A stretch of DNA of 14,753 bases from the NCBI GenBank assembly GCA_026786125.1, contig JAJAYU010000144.1, forward strand, positions 1-14,753. Reading direction: 5' to 3'. Below, one piece after another: positions 1 to 7,131 of the stretch. Under the pieces are notes generated by a model. The model worked only from the letters and a program-made list of their open reading frames with translations, made no database searches and was not told the DNA's origin. Source of the DNA: Chamaesiphon sp. (GTDB lineage Bacteria; Cyanobacteriota; Cyanobacteriia; Cyanobacteriales; Chamaesiphonaceae). Within the stretch, counting starts at the first letter, position 1. Each line of letters starts with the position of its first letter. The translations under genes and the position numbers were made by a program.

Positions 1-451
1 ATAGTATCAAACGTTTTGCTTTCCAGATTCTCAACTTGTTTAGACTCTCAATATCTCGATCGTACTGAGAGATAAACAGTAGTTTATATTCATCCTCAGA
101 CAAATCGATGCATTTCTCGACTTGTTCTGCTGGAGAGATAATCTGGTCTTCTCCGCCATCTTTTGGTAGAAATCCACTCAGACTAATTAACGTTACCGTC
201 GATAGTAGAATCAAACTTAAAATTTTGAGAATCGAACAGGTATAACATGGTAGTGAATCTATCAAACTGGCAGATCGATCTGGTAAATCGCCAGCAAACC
301 TAATCAGAGCGGCACTAAAACCTGCAACAGCACTTAATTGAGCATTTAGACTGTTGATGCTTCGATCGAGACCTTCAATTGATTCCTTGGCATTCTCGAA
401 AATAAGATCTACGATCTGAGTATAACTATTTTGAGTGGGTTCATCATTCAT
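1..451 (-). CDS. Partial membrane protein, C-terminus beyond the left edge
   Basis: I read this frame by hand on the minus strand. It is open from an ATG at 449-451 to the window edge, giving 150 residues with no stop. I do not recognise the protein. Residues 1-35 are polar and probably helical (IVDLIFENAKESIEGLDRSI). Residues 36-56 are a weakly hydrophobic stretch (AVAGFSAALIRFAGDL) and residues 72-96 a clear membrane segment (ILKILSLILLSTVTLISLSG). An acidic, then basic helical stretch follows at 106-148. This hairpin-plus-helix layout recalls small bacterial two- to four-TM proteins, and another TM pair may lie beyond the edge; that is inference. The ATG overlaps the start of the divergent gene at 450, and no Shine-Dalgarno is seen. 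The frame contains no other ATG, so a later start is unlikely. Codon use resembles the neighbouring genes. Confidence 0.6.
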   Translation of the reverse strand, partial: MNDEPTQNSYTQIVDLIFENAKESIEGLDRSINSLNAQLSAVAGFSAALIRFAGDLPDRSASLIDSLPCYTCSILKILSLILLSTVTLISLSGFLPKDGGEDQIISPAEQVEKCIDLSEDEYKLLFISQYDRDIESLNKLRIWKAKRLIL

Positions 452-881
452 GTCCGATCTTAGTACACCAATATCGAATCAGTATACTTCTCAATCTCCA
501 GCAAGTAAACCACAACCACCTAAAACTCCTGATATTCATTTTCTGAAAACTTATCAGCGTAGGTATGATAGTTCCCATCATCATCCTCAAGAAATTGATT
601 ACCCAAATGAAACAGTAGAAGTAGAAACTTCGGAAGGTAAAAAGATAATTATCCAAACTTATCTGTTGCGTGTTTATCCAGAAACATTCAATACTTATAA
701 TGCATATATGGATATTCCGATGAGAGATATCTCGGATATTAAGAAAGTAATATCTTCGCGATTAGGAAAAACCTGGGAAGTAATTGCTGGTCCGCTCGAA
801 TCACCAATCAGAGGTTATTTTCGTGGTGATTACACGGAAAACAATCCACCTGCTTGGATATTTGGGCTGCGATCAGATTGA
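450..881 (+). CDS. Hypothetical protein, 143 aa
   Basis: I do not recognise this protein. The first 45 residues are rich in Ser, Pro, Gln, Lys and His (SPASKPQPPKTPD, then SSHHHPQE) and look disordered. Residues 48-140 look like one compact alpha/beta domain, with beta-like stretches VEVETSEGKKIIIQTYLLRV, WEVIAGP and RGYFRGDY and an end in AWIFGLRSD. There is no signal peptide or TM segment, so it is probably cytoplasmic. I chose the ATG at 450; a GTG at 435 would add five residues but lies inside the divergent gene. The ATG forms a CATG palindrome with the start codon of the minus-strand membrane protein, so the two may be a co-regulated pair. No convincing ribosome binding site precedes it (GAGTGGG is the best G-rich stretch). 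The role is unknown. Confidence 0.6.
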   Translation: MSDLSTPISNQYTSQSPASKPQPPKTPDIHFLKTYQRRYDSSHHHPQEIDYPNETVEVETSEGKKIIIQTYLLRVYPETFNTYNAYMDIPMRDISDIKKVISSRLGKTWEVIAGPLESPIRGYFRGDYTENNPPAWIFGLRSD

Positions 882-950
882 GAACAACAGACGCGAGGAT
901 AATTGGAATAGCTAAAATGCACTAGCTGCAAGTACTTCAGCAGAAAATGC

Positions 951-982
951 TTGTCTTTTGGTAAAAGTCTATTAAGATAGAC
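951..982 (+). promoter_or_regulatory. Candidate promoter with dyad ahead of the NADH dehydrogenase gene
   Basis: TTGTCT (951-956) and TAAGAT (973-978) are 16 bases apart and each matches the sigma-70 consensus at four of six positions. A perfect 6-bp inverted repeat, GTCTAT/ATAGAC (967-972 and 977-982, 4-base loop), overlaps the -10 and could be an operator. This is the best candidate in the 190-base gap ahead of the gene. It is a consensus match only, with no experimental support. Confidence 0.3.
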
Positions 983-1071
983 ATAGATGTTCGTGAAAAA
1001 CCTTGACTTTATCCCTCAAGTAAGTTCTAGACCAAATAACCTGCTGAAGATTGAATTGAGGAAACCCGATC

Positions 1072-2433
1072 GTGACAAATAAAGTTGAGCAACAGTCGCC
1101 GCATCATGTAGTTATTGTTGGTGGCGGTTTTGGGGGACTTCATGCCGCTCTGTCATTAGGTGACGCACCTGTTAAGGTAACGTTGATTGATAAACGAAAT
1201 TTTCATTTATTCCAGCCCTTGCTCTATCAGGTGGCGACAGGTGGTTTGTCGCCTGCGGAAATTTCCTCACCACTGAGATCGATCCTCAATAAGCAGCAAA
1301 ACACGACAGTGTTGATGGGTGAGGTGCAAGATGTCGATCCACATCAACAGAAGATTTTTTTAAATAAGGGTGAGATCAATTACGATACCCTGATCGTTGC
1401 AACTGGAGTTAGTCATCACTATTTTGGGAATGAGCAGTGGGCACCTACCGCTCCAGGCTTGAAGACAGTGGAAGATGCACTGGAAATGCGGCGGCGGATT
1501 TTCATGGCGTTTGAAGCGGCGGAGAAGGAACACGATGTCGAGAAACGCCGCGCTTGGCTGACGTTTGTAATCGTTGGTGGCGGCCCGACTGGGGTAGAAT
1601 TGGCAGGCGCGATTTCGGAACTAGCATACAGTACGCTCAAGCGCGATTTCCGCAATATCAATACGGCTGAGACTAGAATCGTGCTGGTAGAAGGGATGGA
1701 TCGAGTGTTGCCGCCATACTCACCGGATTTATCTGCAAAGGCAGAGGAATCGCTGGTAAAGTTGGGCGTTGAGGTGCAGACGAAGGCACTGGTGACGAAT
1801 ATTGAAGACAACATTGTGACCGTTCGTCAAGGCGAAGAGATCCAAAAAATCGAAGCTCGCACGGTGTTGTGGGCTGCGGGGGTAAAGGCTTCGGTGATGG
1901 GTACTATTTTAGCAGGACATACGGGTGCCGAACTCGATCGAGTTGGCAGGGTGATGGTTGAGCAGGATCTGAGTATCAAGGGCTATCCGCAGATTTTTGT
2001 GCTGGGAGATCTGGCCAACTTCACCAAGCCAGATGGCAAGCCATTGGCAGGAGTTGCACCTGTGGCAACTCAAGAAGGTAAGTATGTTGCGGATTTGATT
2101 GTCAAGCGGCTTGAGGGTAAAACTTCACCAGCTTTTGAATACGATGATGTGGGCAGTTTGTCGGTAATTGGCCGACATTCAGCAGTAGCTGATTTTGGTA
2201 AGGTCAAGATGTCAGGCTTTTTTGCCTGGTTGATTTGGGTATTTGTACATATTTATTATCTGATTGAATTTGATAATAAATTGGTGGTATTTATTCAGTG
2301 GACTTGGAGTTATTTCACGCGCAAACGTGGTGCCAGGTTGATTACTGGGGATGAATCTTTGGGGCAAATTGGTGTTGATGAAAAAGGCGATTATTTTATA
2401 TCGCCCAAAATCAAAGTTAGTGCCAAAGTTTAA
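1072..2433 (+). CDS. ndh: Type II NADH dehydrogenase (NDH-2)
   Basis: This is a single-subunit, non-proton-pumping NAD(P)H:quinone oxidoreductase, a flavoprotein attached to the inner face of a membrane. In cyanobacteria such enzymes pass electrons to plastoquinone. The 453 residues carry the full family pattern: FAD-binding GGGFGG at 17-22, the [20 protein letters not shown] stretch at 42-61, ATG at 110-112, NADH-binding GGGPTG at 169-174, FAD contact LGDLANF at 311-317 and quinone-site motif APVATQEGK at 329-337. The C-terminus (382-420) is an aromatic amphipathic segment ([18 protein letters not shown]) that normally anchors NDH-2 to the membrane. The GTG start is supported by GAGGAAA seven bases upstream. 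Cyanobacteria have several paralogues (ndbA, ndbB, ndbC), and I cannot say which this is. The stop codon overlaps that of the convergent macro-domain gene. Confidence 0.93.
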   Translation: MTNKVEQQSPHHVVIVGGGFGGLHAALSLGDAPVKVTLIDKRNFHLFQPLLYQVATGGLSPAEISSPLRSILNKQQNTTVLMGEVQDVDPHQQKIFLNKGEINYDTLIVATGVSHHYFGNEQWAPTAPGLKTVEDALEMRRRIFMAFEAAEKEHDVEKRRAWLTFVIVGGGPTGVELAGAISELAYSTLKRDFRNINTAETRIVLVEGMDRVLPPYSPDLSAKAEESLVKLGVEVQTKALVTNIEDNIVTVRQGEEIQKIEARTVLWAAGVKASVMGTILAGHTGAELDRVGRVMVEQDLSIKGYPQIFVLGDLANFTKPDGKPLAGVAPVATQEGKYVADLIVKRLEGKTSPAFEYDDVGSLSVIGRHSAVADFGKVKMSGFFAWLIWVFVHIYYLIEFDNKLVVFIQWTWSYFTRKRGARLITGDESLGQIGVDEKGDYFISPKIKVSAKV

Positions 2434-2966
2434 AGCATTCCAAAGGCTTCAACATAGATATCATAATCAGCATCGCTAAAACAGACAAAACTAACCCCTA
2501 GAATCGACGGTTCATGTTCTAACACGGCATACACCGTCTCTAGGGCAACTTTAGCAGCTAGTTCGATCGGGTAGCCATAGGCACCACAACTAATTGCGGG
2601 AAAAGCGATAGTCTGAATACCATACTGCTGGGCTAGGGTGAGACTCGCTCGATAACAGCTAGCCAATAATTCCGGTTCGCCTGCTCTGCCACCGCGCCAA
2701 GTTGGGCCAACAGCATGAATGATATATTTAGCTGGAAGCAGATAGCCATCGGTGATTCTCGCTTCACCAGTTGGACAACCATTGAGCTGCTGACATTCTG
2801 CTAATAAATCTTCACCTGCGGCATGGTGAATCGCGCCATCGACACCGCCACCGCCCAGCAGCGAACTTTTTGCCGCGTTGACGATCGCATCTACTGCTAA
2901 CTTAGTAATATCACCTTGAATAATCCCCATCCGTTCCTGGGGTGTTACGATCGATTCGTCAGTCAT
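2430..2966 (-). CDS. Macro-domain ADP-ribose hydrolase (YmdB/MacroD-like)
   Basis: A stand-alone macro domain of 178 residues, the usual length for O-acetyl-ADP-ribose deacetylase/ADP-ribosyl hydrolase enzymes. GDITKL lies at 18-23. [20 protein letters not shown] occupies 30-49 and contains the Asn and the GGGVDGAIH loop that hold and activate the substrate's distal ribose in the MacroD/YmdB group. The phosphate loop [11 protein letters not shown] is at 123-133. These support an active hydrolase that removes ADP-ribose from proteins or hydrolyses O-acetyl-ADP-ribose in the cytoplasm; the physiological substrate cannot be read from sequence. The gene is convergent with the NADH dehydrogenase, their stops sharing TTAA at 2430-2433, and has no partner on its own strand. 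Its ATG has no strong ribosome binding site. No ADP-ribosyltransferase gene is visible nearby. Confidence 0.9.
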   Translation of the reverse strand: MTDESIVTPQERMGIIQGDITKLAVDAIVNAAKSSLLGGGGVDGAIHHAAGEDLLAECQQLNGCPTGEARITDGYLLPAKYIIHAVGPTWRGGRAGEPELLASCYRASLTLAQQYGIQTIAFPAISCGAYGYPIELAAKVALETVYAVLEHEPSILGVSFVCFSDADYDIYVEAFGML

Positions 2967-3067
2967 GTTTGCTTTTTTCTACAGTCCGTATTGTATCAAA
3001 TCTAAAAATCTTCAGACCAGAACATCTTAACTACTGATAAAATAGTTAGATCCAGTACTTGCTTCTA

Positions 3068-4315
3068 ATGAGTAGACCGATCGGAATTGACCTTTTTGCT
3101 GGTGCTGGAGGAATGTCTCTAGGGTTTGAGCAGGCGGGGTTTGATATTGTCGCAGCGGTGGAAATCGATCCGATTCATTGTGCAACGCACGAGTATAATT
3201 TTCCTGACACTACGACAATCTGCGCGAGTGTGATCGATCTCACGGGTGCCGAGATTCGTCGCCGTGCTAAATTGGGCAACAAAGATATTGATGTGGTGGT
3301 GGGCGGTGCGCCGTGCCAAGGTTTTTCGTTAATGGGCAAACGCGCCTTTGAAGATCCACGGAATCAGTTAGTATTTCACTATGTGCGAATTGTTCAAGAA
3401 TTAAATCCCAAGTACTGTGTGTTTGAAAATGTGCGGGGTTTAACCCTTGGTAAACATGCTCAGTTTTTAGAGGAACTAATTGTGGCTTTAGGAGCGGCTG
3501 GATATAATGTATTGACACCATATCAAGTATTAAATGCAGCCGATTATGGCGTACCCCAAGATCGCCGCAGGTTATTTTTAGTCGGTACCCGCAATGGTTT
3601 GCAATCACCTGACTATCCAGTCCCAAGTAACCAGAGAATTAGTGTTGAAGAAGCCATCGGTGATTTGCCAAATGCAGATAGTTTTGAGCAGCTCAATTTA
3701 GGCGATGTTGTACCTGTAAAATGGCAAACAACCAGTACTTATGGGCGAAAATTGAGAGGGTTTGATCGAGATCCTGATGATTATAGTTATTGCCGCAACT
3801 TCGATCCCGATCTGCTGACATGCAGCGTCAGAACTCAACATACCCAATCTTCACAAACTCGATTTGCATCTACACCCCAGGGCAAAACTGACCCGATTAG
3901 TAGATTTCGCCGACTCGAACCAACTGGGCTGTGCAATACACTCAGGGCTGGTACTGACAGCGCGAGGGGAGCACATACATCGCCCAGACCGATTCATCCG
4001 CTATTTGCACGGGTAATCACGGTCAGAGAGGCAGCTAGGCTCCATTCCTATCCAGATTGGTTTCGCCTTCATGCAACCAAATGGCATGGCTGTCGTCAGA
4101 TTGGCAATAGTGTGCCGCCACTATTAGCCAGAGCGTTAGCTAGGGAACTATTAAAAGCACAGGGAATTAAACCATCAAAACCGAAGAAAATGCTCGATCG
4201 AGGTGATGATAGATTACTATCTTTTGATATGGGTAGTGCGTCAAAATATTTTCAAGTATCGCGTAATACGATCGCTCAACGATCGCGTAAAATAACTATC
4301 ATCGTAGAAAGTTGA
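3068..4315 (+). CDS. DNA (cytosine-5) methyltransferase, probably CGATCG-specific
   Basis: A C5-cytosine DNA methyltransferase of 415 residues with the family motifs in order: motif I DLFAGAGGMSLGFEQAGF (8-25, AdoMet binding), motif IV GGAPCQGFS (79-87, catalytic Cys83), motif VI ENVRGL (120-125), motif VIII QDRRRLFLVG (164-173), a variable target-recognition region at about 200-290, motif IX around 281-320 and motif X GNSVPPLLARALA (346-358). The RPIGIDLFAGAGG start and overall size match my memory of the cyanobacterial M.Ssp6803I group, which methylates CGATCG; that specificity is inference. No restriction endonuclease gene is adjacent, so it looks like an orphan methylase. A basic tail after motif X (365-415) ends in a helix-turn-helix-like SKYFQVSRNTIAQRSRK. 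I preferred the ATG at 3068 to an upstream TTG at 3059. The next gene starts one base after its stop. Confidence 0.93.
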   Translation: MSRPIGIDLFAGAGGMSLGFEQAGFDIVAAVEIDPIHCATHEYNFPDTTTICASVIDLTGAEIRRRAKLGNKDIDVVVGGAPCQGFSLMGKRAFEDPRNQLVFHYVRIVQELNPKYCVFENVRGLTLGKHAQFLEELIVALGAAGYNVLTPYQVLNAADYGVPQDRRRLFLVGTRNGLQSPDYPVPSNQRISVEEAIGDLPNADSFEQLNLGDVVPVKWQTTSTYGRKLRGFDRDPDDYSYCRNFDPDLLTCSVRTQHTQSSQTRFASTPQGKTDPISRFRRLEPTGLCNTLRAGTDSARGAHTSPRPIHPLFARVITVREAARLHSYPDWFRLHATKWHGCRQIGNSVPPLLARALARELLKAQGIKPSKPKKMLDRGDDRLLSFDMGSASKYFQVSRNTIAQRSRKITIIVES

Positions 4316-4316
4316 A

Positions 4317-5579
4317 ATGAATACTATTGAGCCGATCGATATTATCATTCTCTCAAATGCACCTGGAGAAGTAACTACTTGGGTGCGTCCAGTGGTGAGA
4401 GCATTAAGAGCCAAGCTCGGTGAAGATCGATCAACTATTCGCATCTCCGTGATGATGTCACCCTGTCCGAATGCCAGTGGTCGAGAAGTGCAAATGTTAA
4501 CTGCTTATCCTGAAATAGATCGGGTTCAGGGTGCAGAGCATTTTACCAAGTTTTTAGTATGGGGTAAAACTGCTGAAGGTTGGGATTGGCGATCGAAAGG
4601 AATTGTAATTTTTCTCGGTGGCGATCAGTTTTTTCCAGTATTAATTGGTAAACGATTAGGTTATCAAACTGTGGTTTATGCTGAATGGGCAGCGCGATGG
4701 CAGGGATCGATCGACAGGTTTGCGGTGATGAATGCTCAAGTTATTGACAAGGTTAAGCCACAATATTTAAATAAGTTTACTGTCGTTGGCGATCTGATGG
4801 TTGAGAGCCAAAGTAGTCTCAATTCTGACGTAATTAAGGATCATAATAATGATATAACTATCGGTTTATTAGTTGGCTCTAAAGTAGCAAAATTGGGAAT
4901 GGGATTGCCATTGATGCTGGCGATCGCTGAACATATTAAAGTAGTGTATCCACAGGCAAAATTTGTGATTCCGGTTGCACCGACGATCGATCTCGCGACG
5001 ATCGCTAAATATGGCGATCCAGCTCATAATCCAGCAATCGTGATGGTAAATGGTGCTACATCAATACTAATCGAAGCTGAAACAGGTTGTTATCTTCAGA
5101 CACCTAGCGGCTTGAAAGTGACATTGCACACTGAATTTCCAGCTTATGAATTACTGACTGAATGTACGCTGTGTTTAACAACTATTGGTGCGAATACTGC
5201 CGAACTAGGGGCGTTGGGTGTACCGATGATTGTAATTTTACCGATGCAACAATTGGACGCGATGCGAGCTTGGGATGGGGGATTAGGTGTATTAGTTAAC
5301 TTGCCGTTAATTGGTTCACTGATCGCTAAAATAGTCAATACAATCGCTCTCCGCACTCTCGGCAACCGCAAGCTAGCATGGCCGAATATCTGGGCAAATC
5401 AACGGGAAATTGTTCCCGAACTAATCGGTTATTTAGACGCGAAAACCGTTGCAGAATTTACCATCGACTATCTCAAACATCCTGAAAAATTAGCGATGAT
5501 GAAAGCTGAATTACGCCAGGTTCGCGGCGCAGCAGGTGCAGCGGATAAGTTAGCGACGATCGTTGAAAACTTACCCTAG
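4317..5579 (+). CDS. LpxB-related glycosyltransferase
   Basis: A 420-residue protein resembling lipid-A-disaccharide synthase and other GT-B glycosyltransferases. The N-terminal half starts with IIILSNAPGEVTTWVRP (9-25), where LpxB has its SxGExSGD loop, and includes FLGGDQFFPVLIGKRLGY (99-116) and VVGDLMVE (156-163), the hinge equivalent to LpxB's VGHP segment. The C-terminal half carries a nucleotide-sugar-type motif, TTIGANTAELGALGVPMIV, at about 288-306. I know this as a conserved cyanobacterial family usually labelled lipid-A-disaccharide synthase-related. Because the N-terminal loop differs from true LpxB, the substrate may not be UDP-diacylglucosamine. It has no TM segment and is probably a peripheral membrane enzyme. 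The start lies one base after the methyltransferase stop, suggesting translational coupling, and a YdcF/ElyC envelope gene follows. An envelope glycolipid role is inference. Confidence 0.8.
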   Translation: MNTIEPIDIIILSNAPGEVTTWVRPVVRALRAKLGEDRSTIRISVMMSPCPNASGREVQMLTAYPEIDRVQGAEHFTKFLVWGKTAEGWDWRSKGIVIFLGGDQFFPVLIGKRLGYQTVVYAEWAARWQGSIDRFAVMNAQVIDKVKPQYLNKFTVVGDLMVESQSSLNSDVIKDHNNDITIGLLVGSKVAKLGMGLPLMLAIAEHIKVVYPQAKFVIPVAPTIDLATIAKYGDPAHNPAIVMVNGATSILIEAETGCYLQTPSGLKVTLHTEFPAYELLTECTLCLTTIGANTAELGALGVPMIVILPMQQLDAMRAWDGGLGVLVNLPLIGSLIAKIVNTIALRTLGNRKLAWPNIWANQREIVPELIGYLDAKTVAEFTIDYLKHPEKLAMMKAELRQVRGAAGAADKLATIVENLP

Positions 5580-5608
5580 GCTAACACCATCTCACTCTAC
5601 GAAACTAA

Positions 5609-6400
5609 ATGTTTTTATTTCTCTCTAAACTAGTCCCACTCTTTTTTTACCCAATGGGTGCGGCTTGTCTATTATTAATCATTGCACTGGGATTGTGGTG
5701 GATCAACTCTAAATTAACCCCCGCATTTATTGGTTCAGCTTTAATCATTTTATGTCTGAGTGGAAATACTTGGGTAAGCAATTGGCTGGCTCAATCTTTG
5801 GAATGGCAAAATATTTCCAAAACCGAACTACCAACTGCCGATGCGATTGTGGTGCTGGGTGGTGGGATTAGACCTCAAGCATATCCACGCCCTGATGTTG
5901 ATTTTTCAGAGGCAGGCGATAGAGTGTGGTATGGGGCTAATTTATATCATGCAGGCAAAGCACCAAAAATCATCGTTAGTGGGGGCAGAATCATCTGGAA
6001 AGGTGGCGGTAGTCCTGAATCCGAAGACTTGACTAAATTATTGGTGAGAATGGGCGTTCCTGCTGACGATATCATTCCTGAAGGGGATTCGATGAATACT
6101 CGTGATAATGCTGTCTATGTGCAGAAGATTTTGAACGCAAATAATTTCAAAACTATTTTGCTCGTAACTTCGGCGATGCACATGCCGAGATCGATGGCAA
6201 TCTTCAAACATCTAGGGATCGCAGCGATTGCTGCACCAACTGATTATCGTGTTTCTCAGCTAGAATTGGACGAACCAAATCTCCAAACTGAATCTATAAT
6301 TTTAAGCTTGATGCCAGATGAGGAACACCTTTCGATCACGACAGCAGCAATTCGCGAATATATTGGGATGTGGGTATATAAAGTCAAGGATTGGATTTAA
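5609..6400 (+). CDS. YdcF/ElyC-family (DUF218) envelope protein
   Basis: A 263-residue inner-membrane protein of the DUF218 family, which includes E. coli ElyC (envelope biogenesis) and SanA. Two TM helices at about 8-31 and 37-56 are followed by a soluble domain of the family fold: ADAIVVLGGG (77-86), ageing-like helix GDRVWYGANLYHAGKAPK (103-120), IIVSGG (121-126), NTRDNAVYVQKIL (163-175) and LLVTSAMHMPRSMAIF (184-199), where the Ser/His/Arg cluster is the conserved putative active site. The topology predicts a catalytic domain on the periplasmic side. Family members affect peptidoglycan or lipid-carrier metabolism, but the exact reaction is unsettled. The gene starts 29 bases after the glycosyltransferase and is probably in the same operon. 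Its TAA overlaps the stop of the convergent EndoU gene. Confidence 0.88.
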   Translation: MFLFLSKLVPLFFYPMGAACLLLIIALGLWWINSKLTPAFIGSALIILCLSGNTWVSNWLAQSLEWQNISKTELPTADAIVVLGGGIRPQAYPRPDVDFSEAGDRVWYGANLYHAGKAPKIIVSGGRIIWKGGGSPESEDLTKLLVRMGVPADDIIPEGDSMNTRDNAVYVQKILNANNFKTILLVTSAMHMPRSMAIFKHLGIAAIAAPTDYRVSQLELDEPNLQTESIILSLMPDEEHLSITTAAIREYIGMWVYKVKDWI

Positions 6401-7131
6401 CATTGTGGATCTGTAGGGGTAGCGTCGGGATAGAAAGTGACGATTGCATTATCTTCTTTGACAAATACTGCGGAATAAGTATGTCCAGTATCAACATCAA
6501 CAACGGGTAAAGTACAGACTGAGTTTGGACGATCTTTGAGTTTAAAGGCTTGGGTAGCAGCAATTAATAATTCCACTGCATCGGAAATTAAAGCGTAGCC
6601 ATTACGCCTATCGATGATAATTTGACTACCATATTTGAGCAATACTCCGATCGTATAGACAGCACCTTCAATCACTTCTTGTTGAGGCTGATTTTCAGGC
6701 AATTTCCCCGCTACTCCTTGCTGTTGCAATTGGAGATATCGTCCAACATAATGCATCCCTTTGAGTTGTCCCCGATGGATACTTCCACAAAAAATGTGCT
6801 CGAATCCATGTTTTTTGAACCAAATTGTGATTAAGTCTTCGAGAAATTCTGAATCAGTACTTCTACCAGGAAAAATCTCCCCATCTACCGCGATCTGAAT
6901 CCGCGCAAGAATTTTAGGGTAGGCTCTCAGCAAGGCTCTAAAATCATCTGCGTGGGCACGATGTCCCAAAATACCGCACACGGCTAAGATATCCGAATCA
7001 AATGGTGATAACTCCGGTTGTGGCGGGGTACTATCAACTGCTATACCTTGGGGGAAATGATGAAACTCAGGATTATTGATACTGTCGAAAAACGGCAGAA
7101 ATTTTCTGTTGCGAAGACGAGGTTTTTCCAT
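6397..7131 (-). CDS. EndoU-type endoribonuclease domain protein
   Basis: A 244-residue protein whose middle matches the EndoU/XendoU ribonuclease fold. FEHIFCGSI (110-118) supplies His112, KGMHYVGRY (124-132) supplies His127, and Lys166 in VLLKYGS is the likely third catalytic residue. The spacings (15 and 39 residues) are close to the His-His-Lys triad of coronavirus Nsp15 (15 and 40, from memory). EDLITIWFKKHG just before is the typical preceding helix, and TGHTYSAVFV (215-224) resembles the C-terminal strands. EndoU enzymes cleave RNA at uridylates. There is no signal peptide or TM segment, so unlike the secreted EndoU toxin domains of contact-inhibition systems this appears to be a free cytoplasmic protein. 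Its ATG directly follows the stop of the upstream flavoprotein, with GGTGGA inside that gene as a likely ribosome binding site. The target RNA is unknown. Confidence 0.72.
   Translation of the reverse strand: MEKPRLRNRKFLPFFDSINNPEFHHFPQGIAVDSTPPQPELSPFDSDILAVCGILGHRAHADDFRALLRAYPKILARIQIAVDGEIFPGRSTDSEFLEDLITIWFKKHGFEHIFCGSIHRGQLKGMHYVGRYLQLQQQGVAGKLPENQPQQEVIEGAVYTIGVLLKYGSQIIIDRRNGYALISDAVELLIAATQAFKLKDRPNSVCTLPVVDVDTGHTYSAVFVKEDNAIVTFYPDATPTDPQC

Noticed and set aside
1419..1814. 131-codon minus-strand frame inside the NADH dehydrogenase gene
   Set aside because: Serine-rich composition and full antisense overlap with a well-conserved enzyme mark it as a shadow frame.
3068..4315. Methyltransferase as half of a restriction-modification system
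   Set aside because: Neighbouring genes on both sides are a macro-domain protein and a glycosyltransferase. No endonuclease-like frame is present.
2430..7131. Macro-domain and EndoU proteins as parts of one RNA/ADP-ribose defence system
   Set aside because: They are 3.4 kb apart with an oppositely directed three-gene run between them. Nothing in the sequence links them.
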